Shown here one piece after another: positions 17,633 through 26,807 of a stretch of 64,000 nt of DNA. Source of the stretch: Ideonella dechloratans (GTDB taxonomy: Bacteria > Pseudomonadota > Gammaproteobacteria > Burkholderiales > Burkholderiaceae_C); contig NZ_CP088081.1 in the NCBI RefSeq assembly GCF_021049305.1, positions 2,046,001 to 2,110,000 on the forward strand, in the 5' to 3' direction. The notes under the pieces are model-generated. The model made no database searches. It was given only the letters and a program-made list of their open reading frames with translations, and had not been told where the DNA came from. Numbering within the stretch: the first letter of the stretch is position 1; each line of letters starts with the position of its first letter. The translations under genes were made by a program, and so were the position numbers.

Positions 17633-18571
17633 ATGGAACGCCTGATCCGTCTGTTCACCCAGCGGCCGAGCTGGCTCCGAGGCCGCGCCGCGGTCATCGG
17701 CCTGCCCTATGCCTGGCTGCTGATCTTCTTCCTGTTCCCCTTCCTGATCCTGGCCAAGATCAGCATCTCGGAAATGGACACGGTGGTCGTCAAGAACATC
17801 CTGTCCTACGCCGACGGCGTGATCACTCTGGTGATCAAGCTGGGCAACTACAGCTTCCTGGCCAGCGACGACCTCTACTGGAGCACCTACGTCGCCAGTC
17901 TGAAGTACGCCGCGGCCACCACCGTCCTGTGCCTGGCCATCGGCTACCCCTTCGCCTACTTCATGGCACGGGCCAAGGCAACGACACAGCCCGCCCTGCT
18001 GATGCTGGTCATGCTGCCCTTCTGGACCTCCTTCCTGCTGCGCGTCTACGCCTGGAAGGGCTTGCTGAGCGAGCATGGCTGGGTGGCCGACCTGCTGATC
18101 TCCACCGGCCTGGACCAGGTGCTGCTGGCCCTGGGCCTGATCTCGGCGCCGGGCAAGTTCATGAACACGCATTTCTCGCTGGTGCTGGGCATGACCTACA
18201 CCTACCTGCCCTTCATGATCCTGCCGCTCTACTCCAACCTGGCCAAGATGGACATCCGTCTGCTGGAGGCCGCCGCCGATCTGGGCTCCACCCCGTGGGT
18301 GACCTTCTGGAAGGTCACGGTGCCCCTGTCCAAGGCGGGGATCATCGCCGGCTCGATGCTGGTGTTCATTCCCTGCGTCGGCGAGTACGTGATCCCCGAA
18401 CTGCTCGGCGGGCCGGAGACGATGATGATCGGCCGCGTGGTCTGGGACGAGTTCTTCTCGAACAACGACTGGCCGATGGCCGCCACCGTCGCGGTGGTGA
18501 TGATCCTGCTGATCATCGTGCCGCTGGCCATCTTCAACAAATACCAGGCTGAAGCCCAGGAGGCCCGCTGA
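17633..18571 (+). CDS. potH: Polyamine ABC transporter permease (PotH/PotB type)
   Basis: 312 aa inner-membrane subunit with about six helices. The EAA loop is in LEAAADLGSTPWVTFWKVTVP, which docks the ATPase. Its stop shares one base with the next start (TGATG at 18569-18573), so the two permeases are translationally coupled. Confidence 0.93.
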   Translation: MERLIRLFTQRPSWLRGRAAVIGLPYAWLLIFFLFPFLILAKISISEMDTVVVKNILSYADGVITLVIKLGNYSFLASDDLYWSTYVASLKYAAATTVLCLAIGYPFAYFMARAKATTQPALLMLVMLPFWTSFLLRVYAWKGLLSEHGWVADLLISTGLDQVLLALGLISAPGKFMNTHFSLVLGMTYTYLPFMILPLYSNLAKMDIRLLEAAADLGSTPWVTFWKVTVPLSKAGIIAGSMLVFIPCVGEYVIPELLGGPETMMIGRVVWDEFFSNNDWPMAATVAVVMILLIIVPLAIFNKYQAEAQEAR

Positions 18572-19416
18572 TGTTGCGCCTGTCCCCTGCCTTCAACCGC
18601 GGCTTCAGCAAGGCTTGGCTGCTGGGCGGCTTCGTCTTCCTGTACCTGCCCATCGTCGCGCTGGTCGTCTACTCCTTCAACGACTCGCCGCTGGCCAATG
18701 TCTGGCGCGGCTTCACGCTGAAGTGGTACGGCGCCCTGATGCACGACGACGAGATGCTCAGCGGCCTGTGGCTGTCGATGAAGGTCGCCTTCTTCTCGGC
18801 CACCGGTTCGGTCGTGCTGGGCACCTTCGCCGCCTTCGCCCTGGTCAAGTACAAGCGCTTCTGGGGCCGCACCATGTTCTCCGGCATGGTCAACGCCCCG
18901 CTCGTGATGCCCGAGGTGGTCATCGGCCTGTCCCTGCTGCTGATGCTGGTGGAAGTCCAGCGCGTCACCGGCTACCCGGACCGCGGTGCGATGACCATCT
19001 GGCTGGGCCACCTGTTGCTGGGCATGTCCTACGCCACCGTGGTCGTGCAGGCCCGCCTGCAGGAACTCAACCCCAGCCTGGAAGAGGCCGCGATGGACCT
19101 GGGCGCCAAGCCACGCAGCGTGTTCTTCCTGATCACATTGCCGATGATCTCTCAGGCCATGATGTCCGCCTGGCTGCTGACTTTCACGCTGTCTCTGGAC
19201 GACGTGGTGGTGTCGGCCTTCCTCTCCGGCCCGGGCTCCACCACCATGCCGCTGGTGATCTTCTCCCGCGCCCGCCTGGGTCTGAACCCCACCGTCAACG
19301 CGATGGCCACGCTGATCGTGCTGGCCGTCTCCATCGGCGTGATCATCACCAGCTACGTGATCGCCCGCAACGAACGTCGCCGCCAGCAGGAGATCGCTGC
19401 TGCCGCCCGCGAATGA
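18571..19416 (+). CDS. potI: Polyamine ABC transporter permease (PotI/PotC type)
   Basis: 281 aa, about six membrane helices. The EAA loop lies in LEEAAMDLGAKPRSVFFLI. The conserved YSFNDS near residue 30 is typical of PotC/PotI. It pairs with PotH to form the channel. The gene is followed after 55 bases by the DUF3138 gene in the same direction. Confidence 0.93.
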   Translation: MLRLSPAFNRGFSKAWLLGGFVFLYLPIVALVVYSFNDSPLANVWRGFTLKWYGALMHDDEMLSGLWLSMKVAFFSATGSVVLGTFAAFALVKYKRFWGRTMFSGMVNAPLVMPEVVIGLSLLLMLVEVQRVTGYPDRGAMTIWLGHLLLGMSYATVVVQARLQELNPSLEEAAMDLGAKPRSVFFLITLPMISQAMMSAWLLTFTLSLDDVVVSAFLSGPGSTTMPLVIFSRARLGLNPTVNAMATLIVLAVSIGVIITSYVIARNERRRQQEIAAAARE

Positions 19417-19471
19417 CAGGTCATTGTCCGCACGCCCCCTCACACAGCAAGCAAGAGAAGGAAACCCCGTG

Positions 19472-20815
19472 ATGAAGTCTCTGAGCCCCACCCTGCTGGT
19501 CGTTGCCATGACGGCCGCGTTCCCGGCGGCTGCCCAGTCGAACGAGGAACTGCTCAAGGAGTTGCAGGCCCTGAAGCAGCGCGTCAACGAGCTGGAATCC
19601 AAGCTCCAGCAGGCCCCGGCCGCGCCGGCCGGTCAGGCCCAGTGGGGCATGACGCCCGAACAGTCGGCCGAGTTCAACCGCATCGCCGCCAAGACCGAAG
19701 CCGCCGAGGACAACATGATTGCCCAGGGCCTCAAGGGCCTGAAGATCTCCGGCTACATCGAACCGACCTTCGTCTACAACCAGCGCCAGAACCGAGCCGG
19801 CTTCCAGTTCCTGAACCAGCAGTCGGACGGCTACTACTACGACACCTCATTCATGGGCGCCGCCTCGCTCGATCTGCTGAAGGAAACCGACAGCGGCACG
19901 CTGTGGCACCTGACGCTGGCACCCAACCGCGGTGTTGGCGCGGCCATCGACGGCTCCAGCATCATCCAGGAGGCATCGGTCTCCGTGGCGCTGACGGACG
20001 ACCAGACCCGCTTCATCGCCGGCCAAATCCCCGACTGGTCCGGCTACGAGTACCAGCAGCCCACCCTGAATCCGTTCACCAGCCACAACCTGCTGTACGA
20101 CTTCACGCTGCCCGTGGGCTACACCGGTGCCGGTCTGGACATCAAGCGCGGCCCCTGGTGGATCCGCACGGCCCTGGCCAACCTCAACTCGGCTGTGCAT
20201 GACGCCGGTCAGAAGTCGCCGGCCTGGGCCTTCCGCACCGACTACGGCAAGGACGAGTTCAGCGGCGCCGGTTTCGCCAGCTTGATCGGCACGGCCCCTG
20301 TCTTCGACGTGGACGGCAATGTCGAGAAGCGCACCCTGGCCATCCTGACCGAGGTCGATGGCTACTTCACCCGCGGCGACCTGACGGTGCAGGGCCAGCT
20401 GAGCTACGGCCAGCAGAAGTCGGCCGCGATCACGCCGGACGCCAATGGCAACCGGCGTGACGCCCAGTGGTACGGCATCTCGGGCCTGGTGGGCTACATG
20501 TTCACCCCGCGCCTGCAGGGCCTGGTGCGCGCCGACTACATCTACAACCGCAAGAACGGCGGCGGCCTGTTCGGCTACAGCCAGGCGGATGACCGCAACG
20601 GCATCGGTCCCGACATGAACGGTGGCAACCCCGATGAAGGCGCCAACCGCTATGCCATCACTGTCGGTGGCAAGTACGCCTTCAACGAGAACACCACGGT
20701 CAAGCTCGAGTACCGCCTGGACGGCGCCGACAAGGCCGTCTTCTACGACGTGAAGAACGGCGACTACAAGAAGCTCAACCAGATGCTCGCGACCTCGGTG
20801 GTCGTGGCGTTCTGA
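19472..20815 (+). CDS. DUF3138 family outer-membrane porin-like protein
   Basis: 447 aa from the ATG at 19472 (a GTG at 19469 is adjacent). Signal peptide about 1-21 (PAAAQ), a heptad-like coiled coil at about 22-45 (ELLKELQALKQRVNELESKL), then alternating aromatic strands ending in VVVAF, with the terminal Phe of outer-membrane proteins. DUF3138 proteins are found mostly in Burkholderiales and have no firm function. Its place directly after the polyamine importer and before a terminator suggests an outer-membrane gate for the same substrate. Confidence 0.82.
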   Translation: MKSLSPTLLVVAMTAAFPAAAQSNEELLKELQALKQRVNELESKLQQAPAAPAGQAQWGMTPEQSAEFNRIAAKTEAAEDNMIAQGLKGLKISGYIEPTFVYNQRQNRAGFQFLNQQSDGYYYDTSFMGAASLDLLKETDSGTLWHLTLAPNRGVGAAIDGSSIIQEASVSVALTDDQTRFIAGQIPDWSGYEYQQPTLNPFTSHNLLYDFTLPVGYTGAGLDIKRGPWWIRTALANLNSAVHDAGQKSPAWAFRTDYGKDEFSGAGFASLIGTAPVFDVDGNVEKRTLAILTEVDGYFTRGDLTVQGQLSYGQQKSAAITPDANGNRRDAQWYGISGLVGYMFTPRLQGLVRADYIYNRKNGGGLFGYSQADDRNGIGPDMNGGNPDEGANRYAITVGGKYAFNENTTVKLEYRLDGADKAVFYDVKNGDYKKLNQMLATSVVVAF

Positions 20816-20854
20816 TCCCACGGGCGGCGCTGCGGCGCCGCCCCACACCGACCG

Positions 20855-20888
20855 GGGCCGTTCGCGCTGCCGCGACGGCCCTTTTTTT
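20855..20888 (+). terminator. Intrinsic terminator after the polyamine importer operon
   Basis: GGGCCGT...ACGGCCC, 7-bp outer stem with a CGC/GCG inner stem, followed by seven T (20882-20888). It ends the pot-DUF3138 transcript 17 bases before the aldehyde dehydrogenase start, so that gene relies on readthrough or on a promoter within this short interval. Confidence 0.88.
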
Positions 20889-20905
20889 GCCCCTGGAGAC
20901 ACACC

Positions 20906-22396
20906 ATGCCCCACCACGTGAACTGGACTGAACGCGCCCAGGCCCTCAAGGCCGATGGCCGTGCCGTGATCGACGGCCAACGCGTGGCGGCCGTTGACGG
21001 CCAGACCTTTGCCAAGCATTCGCCGGTGGACGGCCGCTTCCTGACCGACGTGGTCCGCGGCCAGCGCGCCGACATCGACGCGGCCGTGCGCAGCGCCCGC
21101 GCCGCCTTCGAGGACCGCCGCTGGGCCGGTCAGGCGCCCGCCGCCCGCAAGAAGGTGCTGCAGCGCTTTGCCGAGAAGATCCTGGCCGCCAAGGAAGAAC
21201 TGGCCCTGCTTGAGACCCTGGACATGGGCAAGCCCATCCAGTACTCGATGGGCGTGGATGTGACCGCCACCGCCCGCTGCATCGCCTGGTACGGCGAGGC
21301 CGTGGACAAGATCTACGACGAGATCGCCCCCACCGGCGACCACGCCCTGGCCATGATCACCCGCGAGCCGATGGGCGTGATCGGCGCCATCGTGCCCTGG
21401 AACTACCCGATGATCATGGCCGCCTGGAAGCTGGGCCCCGCCCTGGCCGCCGGCAACTCCGTGGTCTTGAAGCCCAGCGAGAAGAGTCCGTTGACCGCCT
21501 GCCGCCTGGCCGAGCTGGCCGTCGAGGCCGGTCTGCCCCCGGGCGTCTTCAACGTGGTTCCCGGCTACGGCCACGAGGCCGGCGAGGCCCTGGCCCTGCA
21601 CATGGACGTGGACGCCATCGGCTTCACCGGCTCCACCCGCGTGGGCCGCCGCATGCTGGACTACGCCGGCCAGTCCAACCTCAAGCGCGTCTACAACGAG
21701 CTGGGCGGCAAGTCGGCCTTCCTGGTCTTTGAAGACTACGGCGACATCGCCCGCGCCGCCCAGACCCTGGCCGGCAGCATGTTCTTCAACCAGGGCGAGA
21801 GCTGCAACGCGCCCTCGCGCGTGCTGGTGCAGGACAGCATCGCCGACGATTTCGTGAAGCTGCTGGCCGCCGAGGCGCCCAAGTACGCTCCGGCCGACCC
21901 GCTGCACCCCGACACCGTGCTGGGTGCCCTGGTGGACGAGACCCAGCTCAAGACGGTGATGGGCTACATCGACGCCGGCCACAGCGAAGGCGCGCAGTGC
22001 GTGGCCGGCGGCCGCCAGGCCCGCACCGACAGCGGCGGCTACTACGTCGAGCCCACCGTGTTCGCCGGTGTCAGCAACGAGATGAAGATCGCCCGCGAGG
22101 AGATCTTCGGCCCGGTCACCAGCGTGATCCGCTTCAAGACCGAGGAAGAGGCCATCGCCATCGCCAACGCCTCCAGCTACGGCCTGCAGGCCAGCGTCTG
22201 GAGCCTCAACGTCAACCGCGCCCACCGCGTGGCCCGCGCCTTGCGCGCCGGCACGGTGCACGTCAACCAATACGACGAGGACGACATGACCGTGCCCTTC
22301 GGCGGCTACAAGCAGAGCGGCAACGGGCGCGACAAGTCCCTGCATGCCTTCGACAAGTACACCGAACTGAAAACCACCTGGCTGCGGCTGGACTGA
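20906..22396 (+). CDS. puuC: Aldehyde dehydrogenase, PuuC/KauB type
   Basis: 496 aa NAD(P)-dependent dehydrogenase. Oxidises gamma-glutamyl-aminobutanal or 4-aminobutanal to the acid, so it serves both the Puu and SpuC routes. NAD-binding GFTGSTRVGR, catalytic Glu in NELGGKSA, and the nucleophile Cys in NQGESCNAPSR are all intact. Ten bases separate it from the next gene. Confidence 0.92.
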   Translation: MPHHVNWTERAQALKADGRAVIDGQRVAAVDGQTFAKHSPVDGRFLTDVVRGQRADIDAAVRSARAAFEDRRWAGQAPAARKKVLQRFAEKILAAKEELALLETLDMGKPIQYSMGVDVTATARCIAWYGEAVDKIYDEIAPTGDHALAMITREPMGVIGAIVPWNYPMIMAAWKLGPALAAGNSVVLKPSEKSPLTACRLAELAVEAGLPPGVFNVVPGYGHEAGEALALHMDVDAIGFTGSTRVGRRMLDYAGQSNLKRVYNELGGKSAFLVFEDYGDIARAAQTLAGSMFFNQGESCNAPSRVLVQDSIADDFVKLLAAEAPKYAPADPLHPDTVLGALVDETQLKTVMGYIDAGHSEGAQCVAGGRQARTDSGGYYVEPTVFAGVSNEMKIAREEIFGPVTSVIRFKTEEEAIAIANASSYGLQASVWSLNVNRAHRVARALRAGTVHVNQYDEDDMTVPFGGYKQSGNGRDKSLHAFDKYTELKTTWLRLD

Positions 22397-22406
22397 AGGG
22401 ACACGC

Positions 22407-23762
22407 ATGAGCGACACGCAGCGTGAGTCATTGCAAGCCCGGGGCGTGCACACGCTGCTGGCCCAGTTCACCGACATGCATGGCGTGGCCAAGGGCAAGT
22501 ACGTGCCCCTGGCCCAGTTGGACGAGTTGATCGAGACCGGCGCTGGCTTTGCGGGGCCCTCCATCTGGGGCACCGGCCTGCCGCGCACCGGCCCCCGGGC
22601 CGAGTACTACGCCCGGGCTGACCTGGCGCACCCGATCGATCCCCTGCCCTGGCAGCCCGGCTACGCCCGGGTGGTGTGCGACGGCTTCGTCGCCGGCCAG
22701 CCCTTCGAGGCCTGCCCGCGCCAGGTGCTCAAGCGCGCCAGCGCCCGCCTGGCCGAGCGCGGCTGGCAGCTCAAGACCGGCATCGAGCCCGAGTTCTTCC
22801 TGCTGCAGAAACAGGAGGGGCGTTGGCTGCCCGCCGACGATGGCGACCGGCTGGACAAACCCAGCTACGACCTGAAGTCGCTGCCCCGCAAGGCCGCCTT
22901 CCTGCATGGTTTGCAGGACACCTTGAGCGGCTGGGGTCGCCAGGTGCTGCAGCTGGACCACGAGGACGCCCACGGCCAGTACGAGGTCAACTTCGCCTAC
23001 GACGAGGCCCTGGCCAGCGCCGACCACCTGATGGGCTTCAAGCTCGCCGCCCAGGCTCTGGCCGAGCGCGAAGGCTGGGTCTTCTCGATGATGCCCAAGC
23101 CCTTTGCCAACCAGCCTGGCAGCGGCCTGCACTTCCATGTCTCGCTGTGGGACCTGAAGGACCCGGCCCACGGCAAGGGCCTCTTCAGCCCCAGCGCGGA
23201 CGAGCGGACCCAGGGCCATGACCTGTCGCTGCTGGGCCGCCAGTTCATCGCCGGCGTGCTGGCCCATGCGCCGGCGCTGTGCGCGCTGGCTGCCCCCACG
23301 GTCAACAGCTACAAGCGCCTGGTGGTGGGGGAATCGCTCTCGGGCACCACCTGGGCGCCGGCCTATGTGGCCCATGGCCCCAACAACCGCACCGCCATGG
23401 TCCGCACCCTGCCCGGCCGCTTCGAGTGGCGGCTGCCCGACGCCAGCGCCAACCCCTACCTGGCCACCGCGGTGCTGATTGCAGCCGGTCTGGACGGCAT
23501 CGACCGCGGCCTGGATCCGGGGCCGGCCTGCACCGAGGACCTGTTCGCCCTGTCCCTGGGCGAGATCCATCGGCGTGGCGTCCCGCTGCTGCCGCAGTCC
23601 CTGGCCGAGGCGGTGGACGCCCTGGCCGCCGACGCGGTGGTGGCCGCCGCCCTGGGCCCGGTGTTGCATGGCGAGTTCCTGCGTCTCAAGCGTGACGAAT
23701 GGTTGGGCTACGCTCGACACGTCAGCACTTGGGAGCTCGAGCGCTATGCCGCCACCTTCTGA
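22407..23762 (+). CDS. Type III glutamine-synthetase-like ligase (GlnT family)
   Basis: 451 aa. Glutamine synthetase folds are visible: QFTDMHGVAKGKYVP at the N terminus, GIEPEFF, YEVNFAYD, GSGLHFHVS and NSYKRL. It resembles GlnT (type III glutamate-ammonia ligase) more than the PuuA at 12387. Relatives include gamma-glutamylmethylamide synthetase and glutamylpolyamine ligases, so the acceptor amine may be something other than ammonia. The last 17 bases overlap the next gene. Confidence 0.82.
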   Translation: MSDTQRESLQARGVHTLLAQFTDMHGVAKGKYVPLAQLDELIETGAGFAGPSIWGTGLPRTGPRAEYYARADLAHPIDPLPWQPGYARVVCDGFVAGQPFEACPRQVLKRASARLAERGWQLKTGIEPEFFLLQKQEGRWLPADDGDRLDKPSYDLKSLPRKAAFLHGLQDTLSGWGRQVLQLDHEDAHGQYEVNFAYDEALASADHLMGFKLAAQALAEREGWVFSMMPKPFANQPGSGLHFHVSLWDLKDPAHGKGLFSPSADERTQGHDLSLLGRQFIAGVLAHAPALCALAAPTVNSYKRLVVGESLSGTTWAPAYVAHGPNNRTAMVRTLPGRFEWRLPDASANPYLATAVLIAAGLDGIDRGLDPGPACTEDLFALSLGEIHRRGVPLLPQSLAEAVDALAADAVVAAALGPVLHGEFLRLKRDEWLGYARHVSTWELERYAATF

Positions 23763-24930
23763 ACGTCGCCGCAACTGGCTCAAAGCGGCCCTGGCTGCGG
23801 GCGTGGCCCTGCCCTGGTCGACCGCACGGGCCCAGTCGGAGCCCGTCGGCACCCGCGAGACGATCCGCCTGGGCCAGTCGGTGCCTCTGTCGGGCCCGGC
23901 CCAGCACCTGGGCATCGAGTACCAGCGCGGCCTGCAACTGGCCGTGCAGGCCGCCAATGCCGCCGGGGGCGTGCGCGGTCAGCGCCTGGAGCTGATCAGC
24001 TACGACGACCGCTACGAACCCGAAGTGGCCCTGGCCAACACCCAGGACCTGATGGCGGACAAGGTCTTCGCCCTGGTCGGCTACGTGGGCACCGATGCGG
24101 TGAACCGCTGCCTGCCCCTGGCCGAGAAGGCCGGCGTGCCGATGCTGGCCCCGCTGACCGGCGCCGAGAGCCTGCGGCGCAACCCCTCGCGCTGGCTGTG
24201 GCACCTGCGCCCCGGCCTGAGCGCCGAAACCACCCTGATCGCCCGCAGCCTGCGCACCATCGGCTTCCGCCGGGTGGCGGTGCTGCAGCAGGACGATGCC
24301 GACGGTCAGGCCGGCATGGACGCCCTGCAGCAGGCCCTGGCCGCCGCCGGCCTGCCGCCGCCGGTGGCCCTGGCCCGCGTGGCCCGCAACTCCACCAACC
24401 AGGTGGAATGGAAGTCGCGCGACATCCAGAGCGCGGCCCACACCCTGATGTCGGGCAATCCGATGGCGGTGGTGTTCCTCGCCGCCTATGCCTCCACCGC
24501 CGCGGTGATGTTGGCCTTGCGCGATGCCGGCTTTGCCGGTGGCTGCTACGCCACCAGTCTGTCCAGCGCCGCGGCCATCGGGCCGCTGCTGGGCGCCAAG
24601 GCGGGTGGCCTGTCGGTCACCCAGGTCATGCCCTCGCCTTTCGACAGCTCGCGTCCCGTGGTGGCCACCTACCAGCGCCTGCTGCAGGTCAGCGGCGGGC
24701 CCGCACCGGAGTACGTCTCGCTCGAAGGTTGGGTGGCGGGCAACGCCATCGTCGAGGGCCTGCGGCGCATGCCGCGGGGCGGCGGCCGGGCGGCCTTCAT
24801 GCAGGCGATGGAGGGCCTGGCCGGCTGGGATGCCGGCGGCCTGGTGCTGCGCTGGGACGCGCAGCGGCGTCAGGCCATCTCTGAAGTGGCCATGACGGTG
24901 CTGGACCGCGAAGGCCGGCCGATCCGCTGA
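23746..24930 (+). CDS. Orphan Liv-type periplasmic binding protein
   Basis: 394 aa, ABC type I binding protein of the branched-chain amino acid family (peripla_BP_6). Signal region ERRRNWLKAALAAG, with a near twin-arginine motif, cut near ARAQ. It begins inside the GlnT-like gene (17-base overlap) and has no permease or ATPase genes near it. It may feed a distant Liv importer or act as a sensor. The ligand may be the product or substrate of the partner ligase, by inference. Confidence 0.85.
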   Translation: MPPPSERRRNWLKAALAAGVALPWSTARAQSEPVGTRETIRLGQSVPLSGPAQHLGIEYQRGLQLAVQAANAAGGVRGQRLELISYDDRYEPEVALANTQDLMADKVFALVGYVGTDAVNRCLPLAEKAGVPMLAPLTGAESLRRNPSRWLWHLRPGLSAETTLIARSLRTIGFRRVAVLQQDDADGQAGMDALQQALAAAGLPPPVALARVARNSTNQVEWKSRDIQSAAHTLMSGNPMAVVFLAAYASTAAVMLALRDAGFAGGCYATSLSSAAAIGPLLGAKAGGLSVTQVMPSPFDSSRPVVATYQRLLQVSGGPAPEYVSLEGWVAGNAIVEGLRRMPRGGGRAAFMQAMEGLAGWDAGGLVLRWDAQRRQAISEVAMTVLDREGRPIR

Positions 24931-24951
24931 GCGACCGGCCCCCGCGCGGGC

Positions 24952-25347
24952 TCACTTCAGCGTGGCCAGGTAGGCGATGACGTCGGCCCGGTCCTTGGCC
25001 TCGGGCAGGCCGTCGAACTTCATCTTCCCGCCAGGAATGGCCTTCTTCGGCAGGGTCAGATAGGCATCCAGCTCGGCCTCGGTCCAAGCCTTGCCGCTGG
25101 CCTTGAGTGCGTCAGAGTAGGCGAAGTCGCCCACCGCCCCGGCCTTGCGACCGAAGCTCTGGAACAAGGACGGCCCCTTCTTGTTCTTGCCTTCCTTGGT
25201 GCTGTGGCACTCGGCACAGTTCTCGGCATAGACGCGGGCGCCCACCTTGGCGTCGCCCGCGGCCTGCGCCAGCTCGGAGTGCAGCGCCCCGGCCAGCGCC
25301 ATCAGGCTCAGGCCGCCTGCGCTGAGGATGGATTTCAATGTCGACAT
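24952..25347 (-). CDS. Small class I cytochrome c
   Basis: 131 aa. Signal peptide about 1-30, haem motif CAECH (44-48), and the axial Met in GGKMKF (about M109). Fits a soluble periplasmic one-haem carrier. The ATG at 25347 is 19 bases after the stop of the porin-cytochrome, so it is cotranscribed with it. It could carry electrons between that protein and the membrane cytochrome b561. Confidence 0.9.
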   Translation of the reverse strand: MSTLKSILSAGGLSLMALAGALHSELAQAAGDAKVGARVYAENCAECHSTKEGKNKKGPSLFQSFGRKAGAVGDFAYSDALKASGKAWTEAELDAYLTLPKKAIPGGKMKFDGLPEAKDRADVIAYLATLK

Positions 25348-25366
25348 ATCGTCTCGGTTCCGTGTG

Positions 25367-26725
25367 TCAGAAGCTGGTCCAGGCGAAGAGGAACAGCGTG
25401 TTGTTGTCAGAAGCCTTGCGCCCGTTGCCATCGACGTTGCGGAAGGCGCCGTTGTACTGGTTGTAGGCGGTGTACTGCAGGCCCAGGCGCAGGTTGGCCC
25501 ACGGCGCCTGCCAGGAATCTTCCTTGCCCCAGGGCGTCCAGTCGGCCTGGAACACCGTGCCGCGGGTGTTGGGCACCATGGCACCGTTGCTGCTGTAGAG
25601 CAGGCTGTCGCGGTCGCCGGTGGTCATGAAGCGGCCCAGGCTCAGGCCGTAGGTCTGCTGGTAGTTGTAGGAGGCGTTCACCCGCGTCTCACGCAGGTAG
25701 CCGTGGGCGTGGTCCGCCTCGCCCGCGGCAACCATGGCGTCACGCTTCTGGCGCTCCCAGATGGTGCTGCCCTGCAGGGTGAAGATGTGCTCGCGGGTGC
25801 CCAGGAACTGGTACTGGCCGTCGATGCCGACGTCGTGGTACTGGTTGCGCGGCCCGCCGGGCTGGCGGTCGGGCTGGATGCCGGCGTTGAAGCCGAACAG
25901 GCCCACCGAATAGGCGCGGCTGTGGTGGTCCTGGAACCAGGCCAGGCGCCAGTAGCCGGCATTGGACACGCGGCCGGGATCGTCCGCGGTGCCCAGGCTC
26001 ATGCGCTCCTGCATCGTGCGCGAGAGGTCGCGATAGCCCCCCAGTTCGGCATACCACTGGTTGTCATAGAAGCCGTAGGCGGTCAGGCCCAGCACATGCT
26101 GCTCCAGCCCGCCGTTGATCAGCGTGCCGGTCTCCGGACCGCTGAAGCCCAGGGCCGAGGCCGCATACGGGTAGCCCCAGACCGGCATGGTGTTGAACGG
26201 GTCCTGCACACCGGGGTTGTTGTTCAGCGAAACCCCCAGGGTCAGGTCCTTGCCGGCCAGGCTGGTGCTGTGCGCGAAGCGCACGTCCATCTGGTCCAGC
26301 GAACTGGACTTGCCCACGCCGTCATAGGTGATCTGGGTGAAGGTGCCCAGCTGGTCGGCCAGCCGGCCGGCGATGAACAGCGAGGCCTCGTCCAGCGTCT
26401 TGTTGTTGTTGAGCTTGGCGCCGTCGGCCGGCGGCTCGGCCTGGTCCTTGGCGGTGCGGGTCATCGAGGCCACCAGCATGCCCGACAGGGGCAGCTTGCC
26501 CGGCTGGCCATCGGTGTCGGCGTAGCCGCCGAGCTTGAACTTGACGCCGTAAGGCGTCAGCTGCGGGCCGAAGCCGCCCACGTGGCAGGCCACGCAGTCC
26601 TGCCCGGTCTGGCGGGCATAGCTGGGCACGGCGTGGCTGGGCGTGGCGGCTGTCAGCGCGGCCAGCAGGCCGGCGGCGCGGGTCAGCCACAGGCGCCATC
26701 GGTGGAAATGTCGGGACAAGGTCAT
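25367..26725 (-). CDS. Cyc2-like outer-membrane monohaem cytochrome/porin fusion
   Basis: 452 aa. Signal peptide about 1-32, then VPSYARQTGQDCVACH, with the haem motif CVACH at 44-48 and a following TPYGVKFKLGGY. This N-terminal pattern resembles Cyc2, the outer-membrane protein linked to Fe(II) oxidation. Residues about 70-452 alternate polar and aromatic strands and end in AWTSF, as for a beta barrel. Only one CxxCH occurs. Start follows GAGGAG. Family membership is inferred from memory of the motif; the electron donor or acceptor is unknown. Confidence 0.75.
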   Translation of the reverse strand: MTLSRHFHRWRLWLTRAAGLLAALTAATPSHAVPSYARQTGQDCVACHVGGFGPQLTPYGVKFKLGGYADTDGQPGKLPLSGMLVASMTRTAKDQAEPPADGAKLNNNKTLDEASLFIAGRLADQLGTFTQITYDGVGKSSSLDQMDVRFAHSTSLAGKDLTLGVSLNNNPGVQDPFNTMPVWGYPYAASALGFSGPETGTLINGGLEQHVLGLTAYGFYDNQWYAELGGYRDLSRTMQERMSLGTADDPGRVSNAGYWRLAWFQDHHSRAYSVGLFGFNAGIQPDRQPGGPRNQYHDVGIDGQYQFLGTREHIFTLQGSTIWERQKRDAMVAAGEADHAHGYLRETRVNASYNYQQTYGLSLGRFMTTGDRDSLLYSSNGAMVPNTRGTVFQADWTPWGKEDSWQAPWANLRLGLQYTAYNQYNGAFRNVDGNGRKASDNNTLFLFAWTSF

Positions 26726-26807
26726 GCGATCGTCTCCTCTCGGAACGAGGGTGGGTTTGCGGGAAGCGGAAGGAAAAAAGGGGACGGCAGGACGGCGCCG
26801 GCGCGGC

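Noticed and set aside
19847..22588. 913-codon minus-strand frame
   Set aside because: Antisense to DUF3138, puuC and the GS-like gene, each of which is intact; composition is shadow-like.
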